Positions 10,610 to 21,521 of a stretch of DNA of 64,000 nucleotides are shown one piece after another. This stretch comes from Saccharina japonica. Its lineage: Eukaryota > Sar > Phaeophyceae > Laminariales > Laminariaceae. Below the pieces are notes generated by a model that saw only the letters and a list, made by a program, of their open reading frames with translations, did not search any database and was not told the origin of the DNA. The stretch is from assembly GCA_008828725.1 (NCBI GenBank), contig MEHQ01002963.1, positions 118,680-182,679 of the forward strand, in the 5' to 3' direction. The stretch's first letter is position 1, and each line of letters begins with the position of its first letter. The translations under genes and the position numbers were made by a program.

Positions 10610-11512
10610 GGTCGAACACAGCTAGTTGTCAGAATTGAAGGAAACTACAGCGAAATCAAGTCAATATTTTTTTGGCTACTTTTCAAAGTCCGTGTCCGAT
10701 TTTTAGGTGATCCGCCGCATTCGTAGCCATTCTTGAGCAGCCCGCATTAAAGGCACTGCGTCCCATGCGATTATACTGCAGGTCGTGCATCGTGCATGCT
10801 GCGGGCGATACATAGGCAACAGCTAGCAGTTGTGCTGGCGGCATAGCGAACGCACGCGAGACAAGCCCTGTCCACCCTCTCGGTGTTCTGATGCACAGCA
10901 CCGCGTGATTGTCCTTTGTTTCTGTGACTCTAAACCACGGGAAACATACCAGGTTTACAGCAGTATGTTCCGAGGCGCCTTCGGCGGCTACGTAGTGACG
11001 AATGCACACCGGTGTAAGACATATATATACGTACGTCGTAGAAAGACACGGAAAATAACCAGACACCGCATAACCTACAAAAATAGAAAGTGCATAGTAG
11101 TAGGAGTGGCTGCGGTAATAACCGACAAAAAATTGACCCACGTCAAGCGGTCAGTCGCTGTGCTGAGTGTTCTCTCCTCGCGTGTGCGTGTATGTGGTGG
11201 CACGGTGCCGGTCGAAGGAGGAACATCCGCCCGCCGAGAGAGCCTATATGACGAGCAAAGCTCAAGCCTGATGATGGTATACTTTGATACGTACGTGCGG
11301 GTATTTTGTCAGTATATTTCTGCGTACTGTGCCTATGCGTATCTGCGTACAGCGTATCCGAGATATTATTTTGTGTTTTAGGCAGGCCGTACGTATGTTT
11401 GTCATTGTGCGTGCGGATCACTTTGATTGCACGTATTATTTTTTTCGGATCATACAGTCCGGACCGTCCACGCAAAAAACAAGTGATTTCATTTCCCAAC
11501 TATCATTTTCAC
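10610..11512 (+). repeat. dispersed repeat E, copy 1
   Basis: This roughly 900-bp segment is matched in reverse orientation by 44848-45768. Shared landmarks include AACTAGCTGNGTTC, GTAGTTTCCNTCA, the AGCAACAACTGCTAGC-like region near 10815, CACACCGGTGTAAGACATAT and CGGATCATACAGTCC / GGACCGAGTGATCCG. Both copies lie next to a LINE tail in the same relative orientation. Frames of up to 183 codons inside it are not conserved between the copies, which argues against coding. Class unknown; it could be a non-autonomous element or part of a longer composite LINE. Confidence 0.65.
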
Positions 11513-11552
11513 ACCCTCCGGTCGTGCATCGCATTAAATTGTCTATCCTGCT

Positions 11553-12318
11553 TAGGGCCGTTCCTAACGAACAAAATAAAAACACGATACTTGACGTTTT
11601 GGCACGACAAAATATCACGATCCTCTTGAGATTTATTTCCTAACGCAAATAGGGGAGATTTTTCGTCACGTTTCGTGATATTTTTCAAAGTGTCAAAAAT
11701 CCGATATTTCAAATCAAACGTTATTTGAGGGTGGGGACCAACTCTCGCAGGTAGGTGATGGCCAGGCCGTGCCAGGCCGGCCGCGCCCGACCCGGCCCGT
11801 GATTGAAATCGCGGCCCAAGGCCTGACCTGGCCTGTGATATTCCAACCTCAAGTGCCGTCTGCCAAGCGAGGTCCGCGCGAGGTTCCAATCTCTCTGACA
11901 TGTCGTCTGCCCTGCCTGGCCCGTGAGATTTTCATAATATGTTTGCCTTTTCTTCACGCTGTGTCTCCTCCTCCTCGAGATTTCGAGGCCACAGCGTGCT
12001 CGTTGGCCCATACCCAGCAGTGTCTTCAGGCAGCCGCTTGCTGTCCACAATCGGCGTACGAAGCAGAGCCTGCCATGCCCCTATACCGCGCTTCGGATAC
12101 CGTTGGTGTCGGATGGGGTACGTAGTGCCTTGATCAGGCGTGCTTCGAGCCACGACAAAATGTCATGAAGCGTGATTTTGTTTGTTTTAAAGAAATTGTA
12201 TAACAATTGGCGTCATGAATCGTGAGGTTTTTGTCGTGAATCATGACAAAAACAATCACGATTCACGACAAAAACCTCACGAATCGTGATTGGTTTTCGT
12301 TCGTTAGGAATGCCCCTT
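11553..12318. mobile_element. hAT-like non-autonomous transposon (hAT-b)
   Basis: The left end TAGGGCCGTTCCTAACGAAC is matched by an inverted right end whose reverse complement reads AAGGGGCATTCCTAACGAAC. Similarity continues for about 15 bases more (AAAATAAAAACACGAT against GAAAACCAATCACGAT). Inside the termini are repeated CACGATT/TCACGA motifs (11585-11680 and 12150-12290), which look like subterminal transposase-binding repeats. The insertion splits an R1-like GTCTGCTCTGCTTACTGC sequence. A target duplication is not clean. The middle (11740-12000) is GC-rich with many GGCCTGGCC-type palindromes. No transposase frame. Confidence 0.65.
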
Positions 12319-12463
12319 ACTGCATACCGGTATCATTCTTACAGTACTTTTGCGTGGTGGATTTGTCACCACTAAGCTTGTTTGTATCTCTCGAGGATTG
12401 TGGATCGGCACGAACGCTGGATGTGCGTGTTCTTCATAATATGAATCCATCCTTTCTACTAGA

Positions 12464-12996
12464 CAGAGCCTTAATTAGGTGTTGCGCTTTTGCGCGGCCG
12501 CAACACTTGGGTCAAAATACCGTTTTGCGCAACAGTCGCCGCGAGGCTGGTTGCGCGCAACGCAACACGCGATTTTGGGCGCTCAGCATGTTTCGCTGCA
12601 GACGAAACGTTTTGTTGCGCGTTTGTTTCTCGGCGGAGGCGAGAAAATTGTTTGGGGGTCTTTTTTTCCTTAATAATTACCCGCAATTAAAAAATATTTT
12701 AGGCCCCTGGCTCTATTCGCCAAAGTCGAAAACAAAACTTAGACACCTTTTGCTTTTCGTCGTGGGCTCTTATTATTTTCAAGGCACATTTGTCTACTCG
12801 CCGTAGCCATAAACCAATAAAGGTATTTTGACTTACCAGTACTAGTTTTGAGGCATATATTCGCGCGTAGATCGCAATAAATGTTTTCGCCTCCGGCGGC
12901 CCTCGCGGGGGGGGGCTCCCGGGACGCCCTCCGGGGGTGCTCCTGCGGGGCGCTTGCAGGAGCGTAACAGACGCCGAATCACTCATTAATGCCCTG
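12464..12996. mobile_element. possible hAT-like element (hAT-c)
   Basis: The left end CAGAGCCTTAATTAGGTG and the reverse complement of the right end CAGGGCATTAATGAGTGA are similar over about 18 bases, and both carry the hAT-type CAGRGC start. The flanks are R1 sequence. I cannot see a clear 8-bp duplication (CTACTAGA against CGTTTAAC), so this is tentative. The interior is rich in TTGCGC motifs on the left (12480-12620) and GC-rich palindromes on the right. Confidence 0.4.
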
Positions 12997-13006
12997 CGTT
13001 TAACCC

Positions 13007-13612
13007 GTGTGTGTTCTTCACTTAAACCGTCGTTTCTACCCGTCGACATCCAGCACACCCAGTGTCTGTTCCGATTCTCCATCCTAGAGAGATACCAGTT
13101 CTATGGTCACGAAACTAGGACACATATATACTACGCTGCAGTGCAGTAAACAGAGCAGACAATCCAATGCCATCTACAGTATACGACAGGGTTTTCGTTC
13201 CATTTCATTTCGTTTTATTTAATTTGATTTTATTGTCTGTCGCATCTCCTCTGGGAGAAGCACGACACGTTCTTTCTTTTTGTCATGTTTTTGTTTGGTT
13301 GTTCGATTGTTTGTTGATTTGCTTTATGAAGTTTTTGTTTTTTACTTTTTCGCTTTTTCTCTTTTTTTCCATTTTTTCTTTTTTCTTTTTTTATCTTTCA
13401 GGCACCTGGGTTGCTAGCAGAATAGGTATCGTATGGTATTACACTGTCTGCTGTGCTTACTGCACTGAGCGTAGTATATCTTGGTCGTAGTTTTGTGACC
13501 ACATAACTGGTACCTTTGTAGCATGAAGAATCGGCACGGACACTGGGTGTGCTGGATGTCGACGGGTAGAAAGTAGAAAGGAAGGTTTAATGTGAAGAAC
13601 ACACACACAGGA
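13007..13612. mobile_element. R1 foldback element, complete copy
   Basis: This is the only copy here with both arms. The left arm is 13007-13180 (GTGTGTTCTTCACTTAAACC, TACCCGTCGACATCCAGC, GAGAGATACCAGTTCTATGG). The right arm is 13437-13612 in inverse orientation (CACTGTCTGCTGTGCTTACT, GGTGTGCTGGATGTCGACGG, GGTTTAATGTGAAGAAC). Each arm is about 170 bp. The core is T-rich (CTTTTTCGCTTTTTC). It has no coding capacity, so it is a MITE-like or foldback DNA element. It defines the other R1 fragments in the window as solo arms. Confidence 0.8.
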
Positions 13613-14110
13613 ACGACCTATCATGCTAGCCATCCAGCTGCGTGAAAGAGAGAACAAATAATAAAAAACAAGCGAAAAGGAAAAATGAAGAATAAAATGT
13701 AATAAAACATGCTGGATGTCGACGGGTAGAAATAACGGTTAATGGTGAAGAACTGTGTGAAGAAAACACACAGGCATCGCGATTATGTAGGATTCACCTT
13801 AGGTGTACGTAGTGCCCGACCTTGAGCAAGAGCGCGGCTTCTTAGTCCGATTTCGTTAGCGTCTCCAACAAAGTTGGACTACAGTAAGGTTTTCCGCCGT
13901 ATGAAGGCTCCTTGCGTTCTTTCTACTTGGCGATATAGGACCTTGGCTGTCTAGTTGTAAAAGTATAACTTCGCAACTACGACCTTGGCTGTCCACTGTA
14001 GTAGTAACACGGGGGACCATAGTCAAAACTGTATATTCACCTGGGCTGTCTATTAATAGTAGTAAAACTTAAACTTCGCAACTACTGTACGCGACCTCGG
14101 TTGTATATTT
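13613..14110. repeat. R1 remnant and CTTGGCTGTC tandem repeats
   Basis: A further inverted R1 end lies at 13705-13770. From 13930 to 14110 a degenerate unit around TTCGCAACTACGACCTTGG and GGCTGTCTA recurs three to four times with spacings of about 60-70 bases. No gene. Confidence 0.55.
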
Positions 14111-17010
14111 AATAGAATTTTTAGATTGAAGTCCTTCTGTGTATTACTCGTAGCTACAATGCATTCGTAGTAGTAGCAGTAAAACATGTCCTCCTCTCTC
14201 TCTTTGTCTTTCGTGTGTGGCACCAAGATGAAGCGGGAATGAGCAGGGAGTATCACACGTCCTTCGTATCGGTGGCGCCCAAAGGGGAGGGGAGGGGGGG
14301 TGGGGGGACGATCGTAGGTAAACCGCCGTCGACGAACGCAGAAAGGAGACGGCAGACAGAGTAGCACAATATTAGAGCGACTACAGTACAGGACGTCTGT
14401 CGTAGACAATCAAATTCATACTTTCTATGTGTGGTATTACACGGTATGACGTTTGTTATTTTTACAATCTTGGAAGAAAACAAATGTCTAGCCGTACGTA
14501 TTATTTCGCACCGAGAGCGGTGCTCTTCGAACTGGACTATTAATAGATAAAGCTACGACTGCTTGTTGTATGGTATTCTTTTTTGTTTCGGCCTCTACGC
14601 CACATCAATCAACAAAGCAGCAGCAGTAGAACTACTACTGCTACTGCTGCAGTTGTATCCATATACACTGCTGTGTAGCTGTATAGGCACCCAATCTTTT
14701 AATATCTCGAGGAAGGAAGGCGTACTAACTATTTTGGGTCCTAGACAAGCGTTGCCGCGACTTCAAGCACCCGAAGGAGAAGAACGTAATTTGAAATTTC
14801 AGTGGGAGTTGCGGGTTGCATGCGCCAGAGACGAAATCAATCAGGCGGGCTGGTATTCTGGCCCGTCGAGCAAACAATGATAGTGCGTGTTGAGTGCATG
14901 CACTCTGGAGAGTACGGTTCAGATTAAACCGTACCTGGCATGATGTACGACGCGTGCAGCGTCTGAACCGACTCAACCACTTTCAAGGGTACACACCCTC
15001 ACGACTTCTGAGCGACGCTATTGCTCCGCCCAGAATGCGTATTTCTTGTGTTAAGCATTCTGCCAATCAAGGTTTCCACGTGTCTGGGTTGTTTCGCGAA
15101 ACTTATAGGCGTGCTGTTCTTGCCAACTAGATCCGACATTTACGGCCAGTGCGCTTCAGCTAAAAGGGAAGAACTTAAGTATTGCGTATGTTTCTGAGAG
15201 CTGTAGGAGCAGTAGGCGACGAAGACTGCTTTCGTGCATCGCCGCCAACGAGAATGGACGGGCGCTATTGTCGAGAGGCGAAGCACGAATATTGTCAATA
15301 CCATGGAGACTGCGTTTATTCGAGAAATCACTCTTTTTTATTTTGACCAGGCACAAGAGAAGATACGATGGGCACGTCTGTGAATATATACGATGATGCT
15401 CTCCATCATGCACGTTCTTCCACGTACGCGCACCCGTTTCTACTAGCGTGGTTCACCCGACCGGGAGAACTACGCGGTGATGTTCTTGAATCTGTTATTG
15501 GTCCACTGCATCGGTCGCTGCAGACACATGCTGTCTGAACATTGAAACGTTGGAGAAGTAGATTCTCTATATTACAGGCAGGTGCAAAAACGCATAAGAG
15601 AGTCCAAAGCATCTATTGTTTAAGTACTAATTGACTGAAATGCTGCATTGAACGCACGAATTTGTGGAGAGGAATTATGAGGTAAGACTGCCTGATGTAT
15701 GCAGTAGCTCGTCCGCGTTCGCAGGGAAAAACAAAAACAAAAAATGAAGTCCCCATGAGCAAACCACCAAAATCACAGCAGTACAGCGAGCGCGACCAAT
15801 TCGAGATCACTTGCAACGAACAAAGTCCGACGCGTGAGCCCAAGTTCGTGCGCTTCTGTAGTTGCCGGTTTGGTGCAAATCAGTCACGCACAGCTCTCGT
15901 AATCGGTGGTGTAAAAACACGGTGGTTTCAGACAAAAACAGACACGATACGAACTCGTATATATTACGAGAATGGTCACAAAACCATGGAATCCTGTATA
16001 TAGGAAAGAAACAGCCTCGGTCGCTTCGCTCCCTCGTTTTTGGCGCTCCGCGCCAATTTAATTTAATTGCCGGCTCCAGGTAAGACTATGGGCGTGCGGC
16101 CGTGATATACCGCCAGACACCACTCCATGCTCGATATCGCACATTCTGGTATACCCGTGCCCGTCGTCAGAGTGAGTCCGGAGTTGTACGAGTACGTACA
16201 TATACATACACCAAAAACGAATTTATTGATTTGGTTTTCACTTTTTTTGTTTTTGGCGATTCGGCGTTAAATATCCTTGACATTCCCGTGACAGGGTACA
16301 TCTCCCGCATATGCCTATATGTGCATATCATAAAGAGAGCAACCACCCGCCATGTGGGGGAGGTACAACATTCTTCGAATAGTTTGTGTATTTTAAGAAT
16401 ATTCCTGGCATGTGGCGTTTTCGTTCAGAAAAAAAAAACATGTTTCCATCATAGATAGACATAAATCGATTCTCAAAAACATCCCGCACGCATTCACAGG
16501 GTTCACGGGGAGGCATTCGAGGGGCGTTGCAGTCGATCCTCGCGCCACCCAGCAACACTGCGAAATGCACAGTGCACCTACCGTAGAAATTTTAACTCGG
16601 AGATGAGAGGAGGGGTTCAAACAGCGTATTCGGACGCATCTTCCGCCCGGAGCTTCCCTCACACCAAATTCAAGCTACAAATTCCACACTAATTTCAAGA
16701 TGAATGCTTCCCATGCTAATTTCAAGATAAAACATTATCCAACTAAAATCAAGATTTGTTTTTGAGAGAGTCTAAAACAAAGTATTGAAAAAAATGGATC
16801 TCCAGAACTTTAGCCGTAATCGAAAACGACCCAAAACTTGGCGAGATAGCCGTTTATACACTAAATTCAAGATAAAAAACTCCAATGAAACAAAAATCGA
16901 GTACGTACAAAAACACTTTGCAAAGGGCTGACCAGTGACAAAATGTGATTCCTATCACAGCAATTATTTTAAAAAGTCACTCCGTTGAAGTTGCGCACTC
17001 TCATATCCCC
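14111..17010. other. 2.9-kb stretch without recognised gene
   Basis: Unique-looking sequence. A palindrome GAGTGCATGCACTC lies near 14895 and a short inverted pair TACGGTT/AACCGTA at 14918-14938. Frames of up to about 118 codons show no domains. The block 16490-16620 (GAGGCATTCGAGGGGCGT, GATCCTCG) shares a motif with repeat H (17020-17235) and may be a diverged relative. Confidence 0.35.
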
Positions 17011-17019
17011 TCTGTCAAG

Positions 17020-17235
17020 ATTCAAAGATATATGCTTGAGCATGCCACCCAAAATCCAATATCGTGCCTACTTCTCGTTTTTCTCTGTCAGCCCCAGCAC
17101 GCGTTCACGTCGAGGTGATCAGGGGGAACGAAGGGCGAGGGGCGTCGAAGCCGATCCTCGGAGAGAGCGCTCGAAGAAATATAAAACACTCGATATATCG
17201 AAGTGCCGAGGTTCCGATACTGAGGCCGACCCGGA
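17020..17235 (+). repeat. dispersed repeat H, copy 1
   Basis: AGATTCAAAGATATATGCTTG, CATGCCACCCAAAATC, GACGAGTGGCG-type and GTTCCGATACTGAGGCCG segments are matched in inverse orientation at 26810-27060 (GGCCTCAGTATCGGAATC, TTGGGTGGCATGTCGAGC, TTGAATCTTGAAAGG). Both copies keep readable stretches (SAPARV...EVI/S.G.EGRGAS.PI..ESARRN), but in surroundings full of stops. A decayed mobile element is more likely than a gene. Confidence 0.6.
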
Positions 17236-17510
17236 ACAAAGTACTTGCGCTGCATGCCGTAGGAGCGTCCCAACCCTATTTTCTATATGTTTGTATTGCC
17301 TTCACCTTGTTCGTCGATCTCCACAAAATAGCTAGTTTTAAAAAATAAGGATGGCGATTGAACAAGCCGGCGTACAACTGAGGCATGCATACACACATAC
17401 ATATAACACTACATATACCAAGAGTAAGGGATACCGCAACTGCTGTATTTGACGGGTAGGTATGAGCCGTACATATATATATATATATAAATCTTGAAAA
17501 AATATAAAAA

Positions 17511-20367
17511 CAACAGCTGTGAGGTCGAAGATTTCGTCGAAACTCATATTTGCTATTAATAGCTGAGTGTAATACTTCGATCGCGCGCGCGTGCTTACGG
17601 GTTTTATATGTCCTCATGCAGGATGTAACATCCCGTATGAGGGGAACGCAATCTGAAGCTGTAGTAGAATACAGGAAGCGTGTGTCTATTTGTGTGTGGG
17701 AAAATAAATATATGAACTTGAAATGAAATAGTCTGAAATAAACATATAATCTATAATAGTGTTCCGACGAGTTGACATGATAGAGTGGGTTTACTATTAT
17801 TAATAGCGTAAGCCACCTGTCGCCATTATATATCAATACGGGTATGGGGGATTTTTTATCGTGCGTACTTCGTACGAGTACGAGGGTTTTATGTTTACTA
17901 CATATTTGTTTTTGATACAGAATATTATATCTAAAATCTTGTACATAGAAATAATCATGATAAAAGCATGCATGCGTAGATCTTCGTATTGTGCTAAGGT
18001 ATTTATCATAGGTTTGCTGACAAGTATATAAGAAGAGGTGTGCGAGGACAGGTTATGGAGTAAAACGTGAAAGCACGTGGATGAATTTAATTAATTAGTG
18101 ATTTGAATTACGTAGTAATAGTGTGCATTAGCTATTTAATTTCTTTAGTGGCGATTAATAGGTAGGAGGGGTCTCCACCGCTATACCTTTTACAACTGTT
18201 AATTTTCTTCAAGCCTAATCCCCAGTGTTTTATCCATATAAACGAAAACAAAACAACAAAACGGAGAAGAAGGGAGGGGGAGGGGGAAACAGAGACAGAT
18301 GTAACCAACCAACCAGGTTGATATGAATAGGAGGTATCTTAAATTCTAGTTTTTGCACGAATTTTCAAGTTTGTTTGCGTGAAATATTTGTATCAAGCAA
18401 AAACTGGTCAATCAAACGATTTTATGAGCAACATTAAAATATGTAATCTGCTGCACTGACATCGCTTGCGTTGCTGATGTTTTACAGTTTCGTGAGGGCT
18501 GAGATCGCATGCGTTGCTGGTGTTATATACGATGTCGTGAAGGATATAGGCCGGTGATTGTTCAGAAACGATGATATCGAGGTCAACAACTGGTGTTTTT
18601 GGGTAGGGTACGCGGCAAGGGGGGGGGGGGTTATTACGTAGGGTAGGTGGTGGGGGGTATATGTATAGTATTTAATCGCATGTTAAGCACACGGGGTTGA
18701 AAACTGTGAGAGTGAAGATGATGTTTATACTTTACACAGGTTTTGTAGTGTTGCCATGCAGTAGTATTGAACTTTACATAGATTACCGAACCAAGTAACT
18801 CCCTTTTTTTGTAGTCGCGGATCCACGCTGATCCACGATCCATTCCAGTCTTGTTGATCAGAGCGTGTCGACACAGAGGATCACCGTTGTACGTACTCAT
18901 CATCCCTCATTCACGGTGCATGTGGGTAATCTATCCACGAGTTCACGCGCGCGGTTGTTCACCTAAACAATATGCGCAGGAGATCCAGAAAAAGTGGTCC
19001 TCCTCACAGGCGTTCGAGCAGTGCACTTGAAGCTGCAGCTTCTTGTCTTCCCACCTGAAGCTCTATCGCGCAGTACGTAAATCACAAAGGTCTGGAACAA
19101 GACCCGATGCCGCAAACTCTACAAAGAGGTGGTATGAGACGAGCTCAAAGGAATGACTAAAATGCGCTGCACGTGGAGGTGATTCGACCACTTCCTTCCC
19201 CACCCAAGAGAAAGGCTTCACCCCCAAAAGGCTGGGGTGTGTTGAGCAGCATTCATATCCTTTGCGCCCGTCGTGAAGTTGAGACGCACGACGGCGAAGT
19301 GAATACTTGTTAATTTTTTGGGGACTGGGTTTGAATTACAGAGTACGTTGAAAGTCGGTTTTGTACTGTTAAGATAATAATATATACTTCTATGCGGGTT
19401 ATTTCCGTGAAGATTCCAGCTAGTGTTTATGGTTCAGATATTGCTCGATGCCGTACAAATGGTGTTAATACTTGAAAAAATATACCAGGTTTCAGTGTAC
19501 GTAGATTAGCCGAACCATCTTTTGTGCTTCGGTTCTTTATATATATAGATGGTTTGAGCTGTTGTGCACCCGCCCGGTACACCTGCCTGGTACACGGTGG
19601 TGATGTCGGCATTATTTGTTCAAAGTACGTTGAAAATTTAGTTCGTTTTACGATACGTGGTGTGTTCAGTATTTTCTGTTTCATCATTGACTATTACGGA
19701 GGACCATAGTAAATAGGACCTACTGTATACACTAAAACCTATATATTTACCATTTTTTACGAACAATATTTGGTCCTATTTACTATGGTCCTCCGTAATA
19801 CACATAATACCATTCATGGTGCATGATACTGGTATGGTGCATGCTGGGTCCTACTTTTGCGAGGGACTCTTTGTGTTTTCAGCGTTCCCCCTCGCGGTTT
19901 GTCAAGTCGGGGCTAAGTGCCGATGGACCTCGGAAGGTACACCCGCAGTCAGCCGTTTTCAACTACCATGGGCTATAACGGAATTTCTACGGCAATACAA
20001 AGTACCGTCATAGCCTTTACCAGGATAGCTCAAGGTTTGACTATGTATGTGTAGGTAAAGTAAAATAAAAAACGTGTACTGCAGTAGTCTAGAGGTAGCA
20101 CTTTCCGGCTGACACGATTTCAAAATTTCGGAGCTTTTCAATCCACAATCACCGGAATTTCCTTCTCTTAGGTCATGGGGTTGTCCATCGGGTAGCACGT
20201 TTAGTTTTTCTTCAATATGTAGTACATAAGCCTCAGATTGTGTCCCCCTCATACGGGATGTACATCCTACATGAGGACATACAAAATCCGTAAGTACGCG
20301 CGATCGAAGTATTACACTCAGCTAGCAAAGATGAGCTTCGACGAAATCCTCGAGCTCACAGCTGTTG
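17511..20367. mobile_element. possible long-TIR element, 2.86 kb
   Basis: The left arm 17511-17644 (CAACAGCTGTGAGGTCGAAG through ATCCCGTATGAGGGG) and the right arm 20245-20367 (CCCCTCATACGGGATG through CACAGCTGTTG) are inverted copies of about 125-134 bp that look nearly 90 percent alike by eye. Between them lie 2.6 kb without an intact transposase. Readable minus- and plus-strand pieces at 18960-19200 are short and broken. I see no clean target duplication. Alternatively, two independent copies of a small repeat happen to be inverted. Confidence 0.45.
19692..19800. mobile_element. 109-bp MITE with perfect 29-bp TIRs
   Basis: TATTACGGAGGACCATAG at the left and its exact inverse at the right form a perfect 29-bp inverted repeat with a 51-bp loop. 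TA at both outer edges fits a TA target duplication as in Tc1/mariner-type MITEs. It is too small to code for anything. Perfect arms suggest a recent insertion or structural constraint. Confidence 0.75.
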
Positions 20368-20428
20368 TTTTTTTAATTTTTTAATTTATAATATTGTGTT
20401 AGACAATCAACCGCCAACATAATATTTT

Positions 20429-21291
20429 GGTCATTAGCCGAAAAAAAGGTATACCTACGCACTTTGAGCCATGTATAGGTACATTGCGTAATTAATCCCG
20501 GAAACGGCTTCCTGGACCGCCTGATATTGGGCCTGCGCTGCATTGTTCCTACAAATGGCTCAAAGCGCGTAGCTACACCTATTATCGGCTACTCAATTTA
20601 CGTATCACCTATGGTTGGCTTCAAGTGTACCTATAAATGGCTCGAACGATCATTTTTTGGCAACTGCAATATAGACAGACGGCCACACCAGTTGCCGGGG
20701 CTGCCAACCAGTCCACCGTGCCTGTCAAGCAGATGTGATATTAGTCGTTTGGGCCACATGCCTTTGATGGGTGTGGTCGCGATGCGGAGAAACAGCAATG
20801 ACGAGTGTTTTCATGCCATTATGCTGAAAATACAATACACATACAGTAGTGCAGTCGTATATAGTAGGAGAAACTTTGGTATATTATGTATACGTGTACA
20901 GAGTAATACCATACGGTTATAGCGGTCTAAGTTACACAGACGTTGGCGCAGTCCCTAAATATATTCCATAGCAAACGTGGGTGCATATACATGAGAAAGA
21001 CAGGTACGGTCGACTGGTTGACAGTCCCGGCATCTGGTGTGGCCGTCTCTATTTCAGTTGCCCAAAAGTGATCGTTGCAGCCATTTAGAGGTACACTGAA
21101 GCCAAAAATAGGTGATACGTAAGCCGAGCAGCCGAAAATGGGTGTACCTACGCGCTTTGAGCCATTTGTAGGTACAATGGAGCGCAGCCCCAATATCAGG
21201 CGGGCCAGAAAGCCGTTTCCGGGGTACATTACGCAGTGTACCTATAAATGGCTCAAAGTGTGTAGATATACCTATATTTGGCCAATGCCCC
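20429..21291. mobile_element. long-TIR foldback element F1
   Basis: Two inverted arms of about 300 bp each (20429-20740 and 20990-21291) share GAGCCATTTRTAGGTACA, CCTGATATTGGGCCTGCGCT, CACCTATTWTTGGCT and TAYAGACRGACGGCCACACC segments. The outer ends GGTCATTAGCC / GGCCAATGCCCC are flanked by an exact 8-bp duplication AATATTTT (20421-20428 and 21292-21299). There is no coding capacity. The 8-bp duplication and long arms fit a non-autonomous hAT- or MULE-like element. Confidence 0.8.
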
Positions 21292-21299
21292 AATATTTT

Positions 21300-21485
21300 C
21301 CATTAATTTAGCAAAAGTGGGAGATTTTGTGTTTGTTGGATAAGGGGTAATTAATTAATTTAGCAAAAGAGGGGGGAAAATGAATAACATAATCAAATAA
21401 TTTAGCAAAAGGGGGAGAATTCGTGTTTGTTGGGTAAAGGGATAAATAGTCAACTTAGAAAAAGGGGGAGAACAGTATAAAATGG
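21300..21485. repeat. TTTAGCAAAAG tandem repeat
   Basis: Four imperfect copies of a 45-60 bp unit centred on AATTTAGCAAAAGNGGGAGA and GTGTTTGTTGG (about 21306, 21356, 21402, 21452) lie between the two foldback elements F1 and F2. Confidence 0.7.
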
Positions 21486-21521
21486 CCAGAGATGAAAACA
21501 TACCTGTATCTATATTTTGTA

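Noticed and set aside
10830-11381. 183-codon frame in repeat E
   Set aside because: Not maintained in the inverted copy at 44848-45768.
17276-17836. 186-codon minus-strand frame
   Set aside because: Low-complexity, Tyr/Cys/Ile-rich translation over AT repeats; contains an arm of the 17511-20367 inverted repeat; no domain, no splice context.
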